From the NCBI GenBank assembly GCA_003220615.1, contig QHTB01000201.1, positions 1-40,022 of the forward strand: a stretch of DNA of 40,022 nucleotides, given 5' to 3'. Every line of letters starts with the position of its first letter. Position 1 is the stretch's first letter. A program made the translations under genes and the position numbers. This stretch comes from Candidatus Rokuibacteriota bacterium (lineage in GTDB: Bacteria; Methylomirabilota; Methylomirabilia; Rokubacteriales; CSP1-6). Below are positions 7,899-15,658 of the stretch, piece by piece. The notes beneath the pieces were generated by a model that did no database searches, had not been told where the DNA came from, and was given only the letters and a program-made list of their open reading frames with translations.

Positions 7899-8893
7899 AC
7901 GTCGCGACCTGGCGCGGAGGTGCCCAATTCACGATCGACGAGGTCCCCGAGCCAGTCGCAGGGCCGGGCCAGGTCGTCGTCGCTGTGCACGCGGCCGGCA
8001 TCTGCGGCACGGATATCCACGCGACCCAGGGACTGTTCCCTTGGTCGCCGCCGCTCGTGCTCGGGCACGAGTACACGGGCGTGGTGAGCGCGGTCGGCCG
8101 CGGCGTGCCGAAAAGCCTCGTCGGCCGCGCGGTCGCGTGCGAGCCGTCCTACGGCTGCGGTGAATGCGCTGAGTGCGACGCGGGCCGCATCAGCCAGTGC
8201 CGCCGGGCAACCCGCGTCGGCGGCTTCGCCGAGCGCGTCGCGCTGCCCGCCCGCTGCGTGCATCCGCTGCCGCGCGGCCTCGATTCTGTCGCCGCCGCGC
8301 TGACCGAGCCGGCGGCGTGCTGTCTCGCCGGACTCGAGAAGTTCCCGATGGAGCGCGGTGCCACCGTGCTCGTCATCGGAGGCGGCATCATGGGACTACT
8401 CACGATGGTGCTCGCTCGCCGGCGCGGCGCCCGCCGCCTGATCCTGTCGGATCCTCTCGAGGAGCGGCGCGCCATCGCGAAGAAGCTCGGGGCCCAGGTG
8501 GTGATCGATCCCACGAAGGAGAACCTGCGCGAGCGCGTGATGGCGCTCACGCGCGAGCGCGGCGCCGACGTCGTCTGCGAGGCGGTGGGGAAGCCCGAGC
8601 TGGTCGCCGACGCCATGACGCTCGTCAAGCCCACCGGCGTCGTGCAGCTCGTCGGTGTCAGCCCCAAGGGCAGCGAGCTCCCGCTCAGCCTCTGGGACGT
8701 GCACTTCCGCGAGATCAGGATCGCCGGCGCATTCGGCCGGGGCACCGCGTTCCGCCGCGCGCTCGCGTTGATGCCCAAACTCGGCGTCGGCCGGCTCATC
8801 ACAGCGCGCTTCCCGCTCGCGCGCGTCGCGGAGGCATTCGCCCACGCTTCCGCCGGACGCGGCGCAAAGACGGTGATCATGCCCGGACTATGA
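7895..8893 (+). CDS. Zinc-dependent alcohol dehydrogenase (MDR superfamily)
   Basis: A 332-residue medium-chain dehydrogenase. Catalytic zinc ligands appear as Cys in AAGICGTDIH and His-Glu in VLGHEYTG. The four structural-zinc cysteines are in CGECAECDAGRISQC. The Rossmann glycine motif is VLVIGGGIMGLL (~residues 153-164), followed by an acidic residue in LILSDPLEE, which favours NAD. The family is that of sorbitol/threonine/butanediol dehydrogenases. The frame is open upstream, but the start is ATG 7895, which overlaps the preceding stop (ATGA). A bidirectional hairpin follows at 8896. It probably oxidises an alcohol intermediate in the same pathway as its two upstream neighbours. Confidence 0.9.
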   Translation: MNVATWRGGAQFTIDEVPEPVAGPGQVVVAVHAAGICGTDIHATQGLFPWSPPLVLGHEYTGVVSAVGRGVPKSLVGRAVACEPSYGCGECAECDAGRISQCRRATRVGGFAERVALPARCVHPLPRGLDSVAAALTEPAACCLAGLEKFPMERGATVLVIGGGIMGLLTMVLARRRGARRLILSDPLEERRAIAKKLGAQVVIDPTKENLRERVMALTRERGADVVCEAVGKPELVADAMTLVKPTGVVQLVGVSPKGSELPLSLWDVHFREIRIAGAFGRGTAFRRALALMPKLGVGRLITARFPLARVAEAFAHASAGRGAKTVIMPGL

Positions 8894-8895
8894 AA

Positions 8896-8920
8896 ATGGG
8901 GGCCCCGACATGGCCCCCAT
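8896..8920. terminator. Hairpin between convergent genes, likely bidirectional terminator
   Basis: A perfect 9-bp inverted repeat, ATGGGGGCC (8896-8904) and GGCCCCCAT (8912-8920), has a 7-nt loop. On the minus strand the stem is followed by TTTTCA, giving a modest U-run for the oxidoreductase operon ending at 8989. On the plus strand it starts 3 nt after the alcohol dehydrogenase stop but lacks a U-run. Confidence 0.6.
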
Positions 8921-8988
8921 ACCCCCAACCCTCGGGCCTCCCCGACAAAGCCGTGGCGGCCCTCGTCAACCCGATAGCCCGCGTGTTC

Positions 8989-10641
8989 CTAATGCCCGAG
9001 GTATTCGCGGACGGAGCGAATCGCGATGGCGCCGTCGGCGACGGCCGCGGCCACGCCGCGCGGGGAGTTGTGGCGGACGTCACCCGCCGCGAAGACACCA
9101 GGCAGGCTCGTCTCAAGCACGTAGGGTTCGCGATCCTCGTCCCACCTCGGTAGACCGCCGGCGCCGCGGACGACGTGTCGCCCGGTCAGGATGTGCCCCT
9201 GCTCGTCCCGCTGGACGACCTTTTCCAGCCACGACGTGTGCGGCCCGGCGCCGATGAACACGAACAACGCTGATCCCGGCAGCGATTCCCCCGTCCCACG
9301 CAGCGTGTCGTTGACCTCGACGGCCTCGAGGCGACGCCGACCGTGGACGCGGAGCAGCTCGGTGTTCAGGCGCACCTGGATGTTGCTCGCCCGCTCGATC
9401 TGCCTGGCGAGATAGTCCGACATGGTCGGCGACGCGCCCCGCATCAGGAGCGTGACGCTGGCCGCGTAGCGCGCCAGGTGCACCGCGCCCTGCCCCGCCG
9501 AGTTCCCGGCGCCGATGACGAAGACGTGTCGGCCCGCGAACGCCGGAGCCTCGGCGGTCGCCGCGCCATAGAACACGCCCTTGCCGAGGAGGCCGTCGAG
9601 GCCGTCGATCTCGAGACGGTTGTAGGACACACCCGTGGCGATGACGACCGTTCGCGTGCTGACGTCGATGGTCTCGGCCAGGGTGACGATCCGCTCCGGC
9701 CCGCGCGCGGCGAGGCCGGTGATCTCACGGATCAACAGGAACTCGACGCCGAGCGAAATCGCCTGCTCGTGGGCTCGCGCGGCCAGCTCGGCGCCGCTGA
9801 TGCCTCTGGGGAATCCGAGGTAATTGCGGATCATCGAGCTGGTTCCCGCCTGGCCGCCGACCACCTGACGCTCGACGACGAGCGTCCTCAGCCCATCCGC
9901 CGCCGCGTAGACCGCCGTGGCGAGACCCGACGGCCCTGCTCCGACGACGACGACATCGTAGAGGCCGCCTTCGGGCTCCGTCTTGACGCCGAGCATCCGC
10001 GCGATCTCGAGGTTCGTCGGGTCCGTCAAGCAGCGGTCACCGAAGATCACGGCCGGCAATCCGCCCGCGTGCCCGACGTCTCGCAGCAGACGCTGGCCCT
10101 CGTCGGAGTCGTGAGAGTAGAACCTGTACGGGAACGAGCTGCGCTCGAGGAGATCCCGCATCTCGTGACTGCGGGGCGCCCAGCGCTCGCCGACGATGTG
10201 CAGAAGCGCCACGCGTGGCCGAACGCTCCGGGCCCAGCTCCCGAGGATCTCGCTGACGACGGGATAGAGCCGCTCTTCCGGATCGCCCCACGGCTTCAGC
10301 AAGTACGTATCGAGCTGGCCCAGCACGAACGCACGCCGCACGTGCTGGTAGGCCGGGCCGTCGCCGTAGCTGACCAGCACGCAGCGCGAGGCTCGCGGGC
10401 AGAGATCGTGCACGCGAGCGAGGAGATCGAGGCCGGTCATCTCGGGCGCCCACAGGTGCGCCACGACCAGCGCGACGTCCTCCCCGCGCTCGCACGCCTG
10501 CTCGAGACGTGCCAGCGCCGACGTCGGCGAGCGCTCGGTCAGAACGCGATAGTCGGCGCCGAACCGTCGCTCGAGCGCCGAGGCCAGCGACGCCAGCGTC
10601 TCCGGATCGTCGTCGACCAGGAGCAGGATCGGATCAGGCAT
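8989..10641 (-). CDS. Fused response regulator / thioredoxin-reductase-like FAD oxidoreductase
   Basis: A 550-residue fusion. Residues 1-~120 form a receiver-like domain with the acidic pocket (LLLVDDDPE) and conserved Lys in YLLKPW. The expected phospho-acceptor Asp is replaced by His62 in VVAHLWAPEMTG, so canonical phosphorylation is unlikely. Residues ~135-215 look like a glutaredoxin/thioredoxin-type linker domain without paired cysteines. From ~225 comes a pyridine-nucleotide-disulphide oxidoreductase: FAD motif VVVGAGPSGLATAVYAA, 'VGGQAGTSSMIRNYLGFP', NAD(P) motif VFVIGAGNSAGQGAVHLA and 'GVFAAGDVR'. The place of the thioredoxin-reductase CxxC reads YGAATAEA, so the redox disulphide is absent, as I recall for this fusion family. 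Its ATG overlaps the readthrough stop of the upstream DedA-rhodanese gene by 8 nt (ATGCCTGA). Confidence 0.88.
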   Translation of the reverse strand: MPDPILLLVDDDPETLASLASALERRFGADYRVLTERSPTSALARLEQACERGEDVALVVAHLWAPEMTGLDLLARVHDLCPRASRCVLVSYGDGPAYQHVRRAFVLGQLDTYLLKPWGDPEERLYPVVSEILGSWARSVRPRVALLHIVGERWAPRSHEMRDLLERSSFPYRFYSHDSDEGQRLLRDVGHAGGLPAVIFGDRCLTDPTNLEIARMLGVKTEPEGGLYDVVVVGAGPSGLATAVYAAADGLRTLVVERQVVGGQAGTSSMIRNYLGFPRGISGAELAARAHEQAISLGVEFLLIREITGLAARGPERIVTLAETIDVSTRTVVIATGVSYNRLEIDGLDGLLGKGVFYGAATAEAPAFAGRHVFVIGAGNSAGQGAVHLARYAASVTLLMRGASPTMSDYLARQIERASNIQVRLNTELLRVHGRRRLEAVEVNDTLRGTGESLPGSALFVFIGAGPHTSWLEKVVQRDEQGHILTGRHVVRGAGGLPRWDEDREPYVLETSLPGVFAAGDVRHNSPRGVAAAVADGAIAIRSVREYLGH

Positions 10642-11596
10642 GACCGTCCCGACTGGCCGCGGGGGCGAGGGCCATCATCGGGTACCCACGATCTCGCCAC
10701 GCGTAGAAGCCGCCGGCGAGGGGACGCACGTGCTCGATGCCGCGACGCTTGAGGAGGAGCGCCACCCGGGCGCTGGACGCTTCACTGGGTCAGGTGCAAT
10801 AGAGCACGATCTCGCGCTCGCGCGGGATCTCGTGATGGCGCGCCTCCAGCTCTTCGGTCGTCATGTGGAGCGCGCCCGGGATGATCGACGGCTCCGTCTC
10901 GAAATCGATCGAGTCGCGCAGGTCCACCAGCATCAGGTCTTCGTGCCCGTCCAGCTTGGTCTTAAGCTCTTCGGGCGTGATTCGCGCGATCCGGATCTTC
11001 CGGAGGAATCGCTGGCGCATGATGAACTTCCACGCGACGTAACCGAGGATCGCCGCAACGGCCAGCGCGCCCACCCCGTGCCCGAAGCGCTCGGCGTAGC
11101 TCGCCACCGCCTCGAGCTGGTAGGCGGCGAGCCAGCCGACGCCGACGAAGAGGCCCGCCCAGATCAGGCCACCGAGGCCCGTGAACGCGAGGAACTGGAG
11201 CACGGGCATCCTCACGATCCCCGCCAGCGGCGGCGCCGCCGTGCTGAACCCGGGCACGAACTTGGCGATCAGCAGCGAGCGCGCACCTCGGGCGCTGAAG
11301 AGCCGCTGGGTGCGTCGCACGCACGAGTCGGGCTCGAGCGAGATGCGGCACAGCCAGCCGAGGACCCGGCCCCCGCGCACCCGGCCGATCCAGTACCAGA
11401 TGGTGTCGCTCACCAGCGAGGCGACCGCGGCGAGGACGAGCACGAGCGCCACGCTCAGCCGCCCGTTGCCGGCGACCGCGCCGGCGGCGAGCAGGACCGG
11501 CACCGCGGGAAGCGGCAGCCCGATCTGCTCGGCGAACACCCAGCCGAACACGACCACGTAGCCGTACTGAACCAGAACGTCGACGACAGCGTCCAT
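10634..11596 (-). CDS. DedA-family membrane protein fused to rhodanese, with in-frame UGA at codon 269 (candidate selenoprotein, or interrupted gene)
   Basis: Residues 1-~200 are a DedA/VTT-type membrane domain (EQIGLPLPAVPVLLAAGA; AKFVPGFSTAAPPLAG). Residues ~213-310 are a rhodanese domain (LVDLRDSIDFE; IPGALHM; IVLYCT). The first stop is a TGA at 10792-10790, directly after the Cys-Thr of the active-site loop. Reading on in the same frame gives PSEASSARVALLLKRRG, 'VRPLAGGFYAWRDRGYP' and a TGA at 10636-10634, 320 codons in all: a complete rhodanese C-terminus. Related fusions, as I recall, have a CxCP loop here, so the UGA replaces the second cysteine. The distal stop overlaps the next gene's ATG by 8 nt, indicating that the long frame is the ancestral one. 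Selenocysteine insertion, nonsense mutation and base-call error all remain possible. Confidence 0.8.
10758..10774 (-). promoter_or_regulatory. SECIS-like stem-loop downstream of the in-frame UGA
   Basis: On the minus strand AGCGCC (10774-10769), loop CGGGT (10768-10764) and GGCGCT (10763-10758) form a perfect 6-bp stem with a 5-nt loop. The loop starts 22 nt after the UGA (21 intervening bases), with G as the second loop base. Bacterial SECIS elements, as I recall the models, need a short apical loop with a G in the first two positions about 16-37 nt after UGA. GC-rich coding DNA forms hairpins often, so this is supportive only. Confidence 0.4.
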
Positions 11597-11640
11597 GGCG
11601 ATTCGCGTAGCTTATCTCACGTGTGAAGTCCCCGGACGTC

Positions 11641-11669
11641 TTGACTCTGTGCGCGGACTGAAGCAGCCT
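11641..11669 (+). promoter_or_regulatory. Recurrent promoter-like element, copy A (TTGACT-N17-CAGCCT)
   Basis: TTGACT (11641-11646) and CAGCCT (11664-11669) are separated by 17 bp, upstream of the E1 alpha gene whose ATG is at 11694. The element is shared with 16634-16662 and 18597-18625. The -35-like half is good; the -10-like half keeps only the A and final T of the consensus. Between copies A and B the similarity extends about 15 bp further downstream. Confidence 0.5.
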
Positions 11670-11693
11670 CGCCTAGTCCCTCAGGGAGGAGCC

Positions 11694-12677
11694 ATGAGCA
11701 CTCAGACGATGGAGCCCCGGCTGGAGCTGGAGCAGAACCTCCACATGTACCGCCAGATGGCCAAGATTCGCGCCTTCGACGAGCAGGTCAACGAGCTCTA
11801 CAAGAGCGCCAAGATGCCCGGCCTGGCCCACCTTTATATAGGGGAAGAGGCCGTAGCCGTCGGGGTCTGCGAGGCCCTGCGCCGGGACGACTTCATCACC
11901 AGCACCCACCGCGGCCACGGCCACTGCCTGGCCAAGGGCGCCTCGGTCAACCGGATGTTCGCGGAGCTGCTGGGCAAGGAGCCGGGCTACTGCCGGGGCA
12001 AGGGCGGCTCCATGCACATCGCGGATCCCGAGACCGGCAACCTCGGCGCCAACGCCATCGTGGGTGGCTCGACCGGTATCGCGACCGGGGCCGCGCTCTC
12101 GGCGAAGATGCGCGGCAGCGGCCAGGTCGCCGCGTGCTTTTTCGGCGACGGCGCGCTGGGGCAAGGGTTGCTCTACGAGTCGATGAACATGGCCTCCCTC
12201 TGGAAGCTCCCCGTCATCTACGTGTGCGAGAACAACCTGTACGGCGAGTACACGCCCTGCGGTGACACCATCGCCGGCGAGATCCTGGCCCGGGCCAGGG
12301 CCTTCGGCATCCACGCCGAGACGGTCGACGGTCAGGACGTCCAGGTCGTCAACGCAACGATGCGGAAGCTGGTGGAGCGGGCGCGTCGCGGCGAAGGGCC
12401 GGCGTTCCTCGAGTGCAAGACCTACCGCTACCATGGCCACCACGTGGGCGACGTCAACCGCGAGTACCGCACGCGCGAGGAAGAGAAGGAGTGGATGAGC
12501 AAGTACGATCCGCTCCAGACGCTGGCCCAGCGCCTCACCGCCCAGCGGCTCGTCGACGCGAGCGTCTTCGAGCGCATCGAGACCGACGTGAAGGCGGAGA
12601 TCGACACCGGCGTGCAGTTTGCGCTGGCCGCGCCCTACCCCGAGGCGAATCAGGTCGATCAGGACGTCTACGCGTGA
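11694..12677 (+). CDS. pdhA: Pyruvate (2-oxoacid) dehydrogenase E1 component, alpha subunit
   Basis: A 327-residue thiamine-diphosphate-dependent E1 alpha subunit. It contains 'HLYIGEEAVAVGVCEAL', the phosphorylation-loop-like 'GKGGSMHIADPETGNLGANAIVGG', and the ThDP/Mg motif beginning GDGALGQG and ending CENNLYGEYT. Length matches alpha subunits of PDH or acetoin dehydrogenase complexes, which cannot be told apart here. The frame is open upstream, but ATG 11694 follows GGAGGA at 11685-11690 and gives the family N-terminus. The matching E1 beta (22018) and E2 (28915) genes lie 10-17 kb downstream on the same strand, an unusually dispersed arrangement. No E3 (lipoamide dehydrogenase) gene is in the window. 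Confidence 0.92.
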   Translation: MSTQTMEPRLELEQNLHMYRQMAKIRAFDEQVNELYKSAKMPGLAHLYIGEEAVAVGVCEALRRDDFITSTHRGHGHCLAKGASVNRMFAELLGKEPGYCRGKGGSMHIADPETGNLGANAIVGGSTGIATGAALSAKMRGSGQVAACFFGDGALGQGLLYESMNMASLWKLPVIYVCENNLYGEYTPCGDTIAGEILARARAFGIHAETVDGQDVQVVNATMRKLVERARRGEGPAFLECKTYRYHGHHVGDVNREYRTREEEKEWMSKYDPLQTLAQRLTAQRLVDASVFERIETDVKAEIDTGVQFALAAPYPEANQVDQDVYA

Positions 12678-12692
12678 GACCGCACCGCGAAA

Positions 12693-12722
12693 TTCGGGCC
12701 GCGTGAGGCGAACGCTTATAAT
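12693..12722 (+). promoter_or_regulatory. Promoter candidate with consensus -10 (TATAAT)
   Basis: TATAAT at 12717-12722 is a perfect -10 hexamer in otherwise GC-rich sequence, 32 nt before the small lysine-rich ORF. A weak -35 (TTCGGG, 12693-12698) sits 18 bp upstream. It would transcribe the small ORF together with the ABC-F gene. Confidence 0.6.
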
Positions 12723-12740
12723 GATCGAAGAGACTCGAGA

Positions 12741-12748
12741 GAGGAGGT
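12741..12748 (+). promoter_or_regulatory. Strong ribosome binding site of the small lysine-rich ORF
   Basis: The purine run GAGAGGAGGTGA contains a near-perfect anti-Shine-Dalgarno match, ending 5-6 nt before ATG 12755. It is stronger than most sites in this window, which supports real translation of the 20-codon ORF. Confidence 0.65.
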
Positions 12749-12754
12749 GAGCCA

Positions 12755-12817
12755 ATGGCGAAGGGCAAGAGCATGCAGAAGGAGAAGAAGAAGCCGAAGC
12801 AGAAGAAGAAGAAGTGA
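12755..12817 (+). CDS. 20-residue lysine-rich peptide, possible leader peptide of the ABC-F gene
   Basis: The ORF encodes MAKGKSMQKEKKKPKQKKKK (20 residues, 11 of them lysine, all AAG). It has a very strong Shine-Dalgarno sequence and a consensus -10 upstream, and its stop is 6 nt before the ATG of the Uup-type ABC-F gene. The ABC-F gene has only a weak site of its own (the GAAG repeats of the lysine codons), so its translation may depend on ribosomes finishing this peptide. Poly-lysine and Lys-Pro stretches are the sort of nascent chain that can slow ribosomes, and ABC-F proteins act on stalled ribosomes. A regulatory leader is therefore plausible, but this is inference. It could also be a free-standing basic microprotein. 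Confidence 0.6.
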   Translation: MAKGKSMQKEKKKPKQKKKK

Positions 12818-12823
12818 CGTCGA

Positions 12824-14626
12824 ATGGCCCGGCCGCTCCTGCTCAGTTGTGAGTCGGTGAGCAAGACCTACGGAACTCGGTCGCTCTTCGACGATCTGTC
12901 GCTCGGGTTGTTCGAAGGCGACCAGGCCGGTCTCGTCGGACCCAACGGCTCCGGCAAATCCACTCTCCTCAAGATCCTCGCCGGCGTGACGACCCCCGAC
13001 GGCGGCGCACGCTCGCTCCGCGGTGGCGTCCGCCTCGGCTACGTGCCGCAGGATCCGGTGTTTGCCGACGATCTCACCGTTGCCGAGGTCTTGACGGCGG
13101 CGCTGCCCGACGTGGACGAGGACGACCGGCCCGGCCGCATCGCCCAGGCGCTCGGCCGCGCGGGTTTCGCCGATGGCCACGCCAGCGTCGATGCGCTGTC
13201 GGGCGGCTGGAAGAAGCGCCTGGCCATCGCCCGTGAGCTGGCGGCCGCACCCGACGTCCTCCTGATGGACGAGCCGACCAACCACCTCGACGTGGAGGGC
13301 ATCCTCTGGCTCGAGAGCGTCCTCAGCGAGCGGGCGCGCGCCTGTCTCATCGTCAGCCATGACCGCTACTTCCTCGAGCACGTGGCCACGCGCATGCTCG
13401 AGCTGAATCGCGCCTACCCGGCTGGCGTGTTCGAGACCGACGGAAGCTACAGCGAGTTCCTGGCGCGCCGCGACGCGTTCCTGCGCGGGCAGGCCGCCTA
13501 CCAGGAATCGCTGGCCAACACCGTGAGGCGCGAGATCGAATGGCTCCGCCGCGGCGCCAAGGCGCGGTCCACGAAGGCGAAGGGCCGCATCAAGGAGGCG
13601 GGACGGCTCATCGAAGAGCTCGAGGACAGCCGGGCGCGCGGGGTGACAGCCACGGCGGGCATCGACTTCACCGCCTCGCAGCGCCGGACGCGCCGGCTGC
13701 TGGTCGCGCGCGGCCTGACGAAATCACTCGGCGGACGACAGCTCGTGAGCCACCTCGACCTCGTCATCTCCCCGGGCACGCGCGTGGGGCTGATCGGCCC
13801 GAACGGAAGCGGCAAGACGACGCTCCTCAATCTGCTCGCCGGTGAGCTCTCCCCCGACGCCGGCGAGATCGAGCGCGCTGACGGCCTGCGGGTCGTGCGC
13901 TTCGAGCAGGAGCGCGGCGGCCTCGACCCCGACCAGAGCCTGCGCCGCGCGCTCGCTCCCGAGGGCGATTCCGTCGCGTGGCGGGGCCGGAGCGTCCACG
14001 TCGCGTCGTGGGCCAAGCGCTTTCTGTTCCGGCCCGAGCAGCTCGAGGTGCCGGTCGGCCGGCTGTCGGGCGGCGAGCAGGCCCGCATCCTCATCGCGCG
14101 CCTGATGCGCGAGCCCGCCGATCTCCTCATCCTCGACGAGCCCACCAATGACCTCGACATTCCGACGCTCGAGGTCCTCGAGGACAGCCTCGCCGAATTC
14201 GACGGCGCGCTCGTCCTCGTCACCCACGACCGTTTCATGCTCGAGCGCGTGTCCACGGTGATCCTCGCCCTCGACGGCCTCGGCGGTGCGACGACGTTCG
14301 CCGACTATTCGCAGTGGGAAGCGGCCCGCAGCACCGCCGCGCCGACGCCGCGCAAGACCACCGAGAAGCCGCCCGAGCGCGAGCGGGCGCGGCCCAGGCG
14401 CCTCGGCTATCGCGAGCAGCGTGAGTGGGACGGCATGGAACAGGCGATCCTGGATGCCGAAGGCGCCGTCGAGGCCCGCCAGCGCGAGGCGGAAGACCCG
14501 GCCATCGTCTCCGATCCGACGGCGTTGCAGCAGCGCTATGCGGCGCTCGACGCCGCGCGGGCGGAAGTGGACCGACTCTACGCGCGCTGGGCGGAGCTGG
14601 AGGACAAGAGCGGATCCAGTCGATAG
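12824..14626 (+). CDS. uup: ABC-F family ATPase, Uup type
   Basis: A 600-residue soluble protein with two ABC ATPase domains and no membrane segment. Domain 1 has Walker A GPNGSGKS (residues 39-46), signature LSGGWKKRLAIAREL and Walker B LLMDEPTNHLD. Domain 2 has GPNGSGKTTLLNLL, LSGGEQARILIARL and LILDEPTNDLD. The linker between them (~residues 215-275) is charged and helical. The C-terminal ~70 residues, starting near RRLGYREQREWDGME, form the charged coiled coil typical of Uup. The family acts on ribosomes, relieving translational stalls, and Uup also affects precise transposon excision. The start 6 nt after the lysine-rich ORF suggests coupling. The last 49 nt overlap the converging amidohydrolase gene. 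Confidence 0.93.
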   Translation: MARPLLLSCESVSKTYGTRSLFDDLSLGLFEGDQAGLVGPNGSGKSTLLKILAGVTTPDGGARSLRGGVRLGYVPQDPVFADDLTVAEVLTAALPDVDEDDRPGRIAQALGRAGFADGHASVDALSGGWKKRLAIARELAAAPDVLLMDEPTNHLDVEGILWLESVLSERARACLIVSHDRYFLEHVATRMLELNRAYPAGVFETDGSYSEFLARRDAFLRGQAAYQESLANTVRREIEWLRRGAKARSTKAKGRIKEAGRLIEELEDSRARGVTATAGIDFTASQRRTRRLLVARGLTKSLGGRQLVSHLDLVISPGTRVGLIGPNGSGKTTLLNLLAGELSPDAGEIERADGLRVVRFEQERGGLDPDQSLRRALAPEGDSVAWRGRSVHVASWAKRFLFRPEQLEVPVGRLSGGEQARILIARLMREPADLLILDEPTNDLDIPTLEVLEDSLAEFDGALVLVTHDRFMLERVSTVILALDGLGGATTFADYSQWEAARSTAAPTPRKTTEKPPERERARPRRLGYREQREWDGMEQAILDAEGAVEARQREAEDPAIVSDPTALQQRYAALDAARAEVDRLYARWAELEDKSGSSR

Positions 14627-15657
14627 GCCCGCCGCGCCGTCCCGCTGAACAGCGCCAGCTTTTCGTCGGCCGATGAGCGCGCGGCAATGCGCTTGAAGGC
14701 GTTCCAGAGCGCGGCGTAGCCGATACCCATCTTGTCCACCGGGAAGTTGCTCTCGAACATGCAGCGGGCCGCACCGAAGCGTTCGATGCACGTCTCGACA
14801 TACGGCCGCCAGTAATCCGCCAGCTCGGCCGAGGAGGGCGGCGCGGGCCGCGCACCGTAATCGTAGGCGGCCAGGCGCATCATCATGCCGCCGAGCTTCA
14901 TGACCACGTTCGGGCACCGGGCGAGCTCGATGATCCCGGCCTTCCACGCGGCGAACACCGCGTCCCGCTTGCCCGCATACGGACCGTAGCCGAGCGGACC
15001 ACCCACGTGGCCCACGATGATGTTCGCCCTCGGAAACGCGCGAGCGAGGTCGACGGCATCGGCGAGCTGGGGATGGAAGACCCACGCGTCGAGGGACAGG
15101 TCGAGCGCCATCAGCCGGGCCAGGCCGGCCCGGAAGTCCGGTCGCTGCATCAGATGCGGGCCCGTGGCCACGGCGCTATTGCCGATCACGTCGCTCGCAT
15201 CCCACGCCGCCGAGTGACGCACGCCGCGAAATCTCCCGCCGCCGGCGCGGATCTGCGTCTCCAGCACGGGCTCGACTCGATCGCCGAGCGTGAGATCGGC
15301 GAAACCCACGATGCCCGCGGCGACACGCGTCGGGCCGTAGAGGCCGCTGTCGCTCATCGCGGCGATCCCAGCGACGAACTCGGTCTCACCGATCGGCCGG
15401 AGCTCCACCGGCCCGCGAGCGCGGTACATCGCGTGGCATTCCACGAACACGGTGGCGATCACGTTGTGGCCGGTGCGCAGGTCGGCGAGCAGCTCGTCCA
15501 ACAGGTAGCGGTGGTCCGGCCGCACCCACAGATGATGATGGGTGTCGATGATCGGCAGCTCGGGCTCGAGGATCGGCTCGGGCGGCTGCTTGGCCAGCCA
15601 CGCGTCGTTCGGTGGATTGATCCGGCCGAACCGGGTCGGGTCCGAGTACTGGCTCAC
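14578..15657 (-). CDS. Amidohydrolase family protein (amidohydrolase-2, TIM-barrel metal hydrolase)
   Basis: A 359-residue metal-dependent hydrolase or decarboxylase of the amidohydrolase-2 group. The N-terminal metal site is 'IIDTHHHLW' (~residue 35). Other barrel elements are 'VGHVGGPLGYGPYAGKRD' and the late 'MFESNFPVDK', whose Asp probably completes the metal or active site. Relatives act on lactones, such as 2-pyrone-4,6-dicarboxylate, or on amides. The GTG start at 15657 lies 1 nt after the stop of the zinc-ribbon gene, so it is the third gene of a minus-strand operon. Its 3' end overlaps uup by 49 nt in convergent orientation. The substrate cannot be named. Confidence 0.87.
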   Translation of the reverse strand: MSQYSDPTRFGRINPPNDAWLAKQPPEPILEPELPIIDTHHHLWVRPDHRYLLDELLADLRTGHNVIATVFVECHAMYRARGPVELRPIGETEFVAGIAAMSDSGLYGPTRVAAGIVGFADLTLGDRVEPVLETQIRAGGGRFRGVRHSAAWDASDVIGNSAVATGPHLMQRPDFRAGLARLMALDLSLDAWVFHPQLADAVDLARAFPRANIIVGHVGGPLGYGPYAGKRDAVFAAWKAGIIELARCPNVVMKLGGMMMRLAAYDYGARPAPPSSAELADYWRPYVETCIERFGAARCMFESNFPVDKMGIGYAALWNAFKRIAARSSADEKLALFSGTARRAYRLDPLLSSSSAQRA

Positions 15658-15658
15658 G

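Noticed and set aside
9311..9316. Other TTGACC/TTGACG hexamers inside genes as further copies of the recurrent promoter element
   Set aside because: They lie within coding regions and lack the CAGCCT half at 17-bp spacing.
8989..10641. Missing CxxC in the thioredoxin-reductase-like domain as a unique mutation
   Set aside because: The absence, as I recall, is typical of this receiver-oxidoreductase fusion family, so only the Asp-to-His receiver change is reported as notable.
12755..12817. AAG-rich run as a simple sequence artefact rather than a gene
   Set aside because: Not fully excluded, but the consensus -10, strong ribosome site, correct stop and tight spacing to uup make a real ORF more likely.
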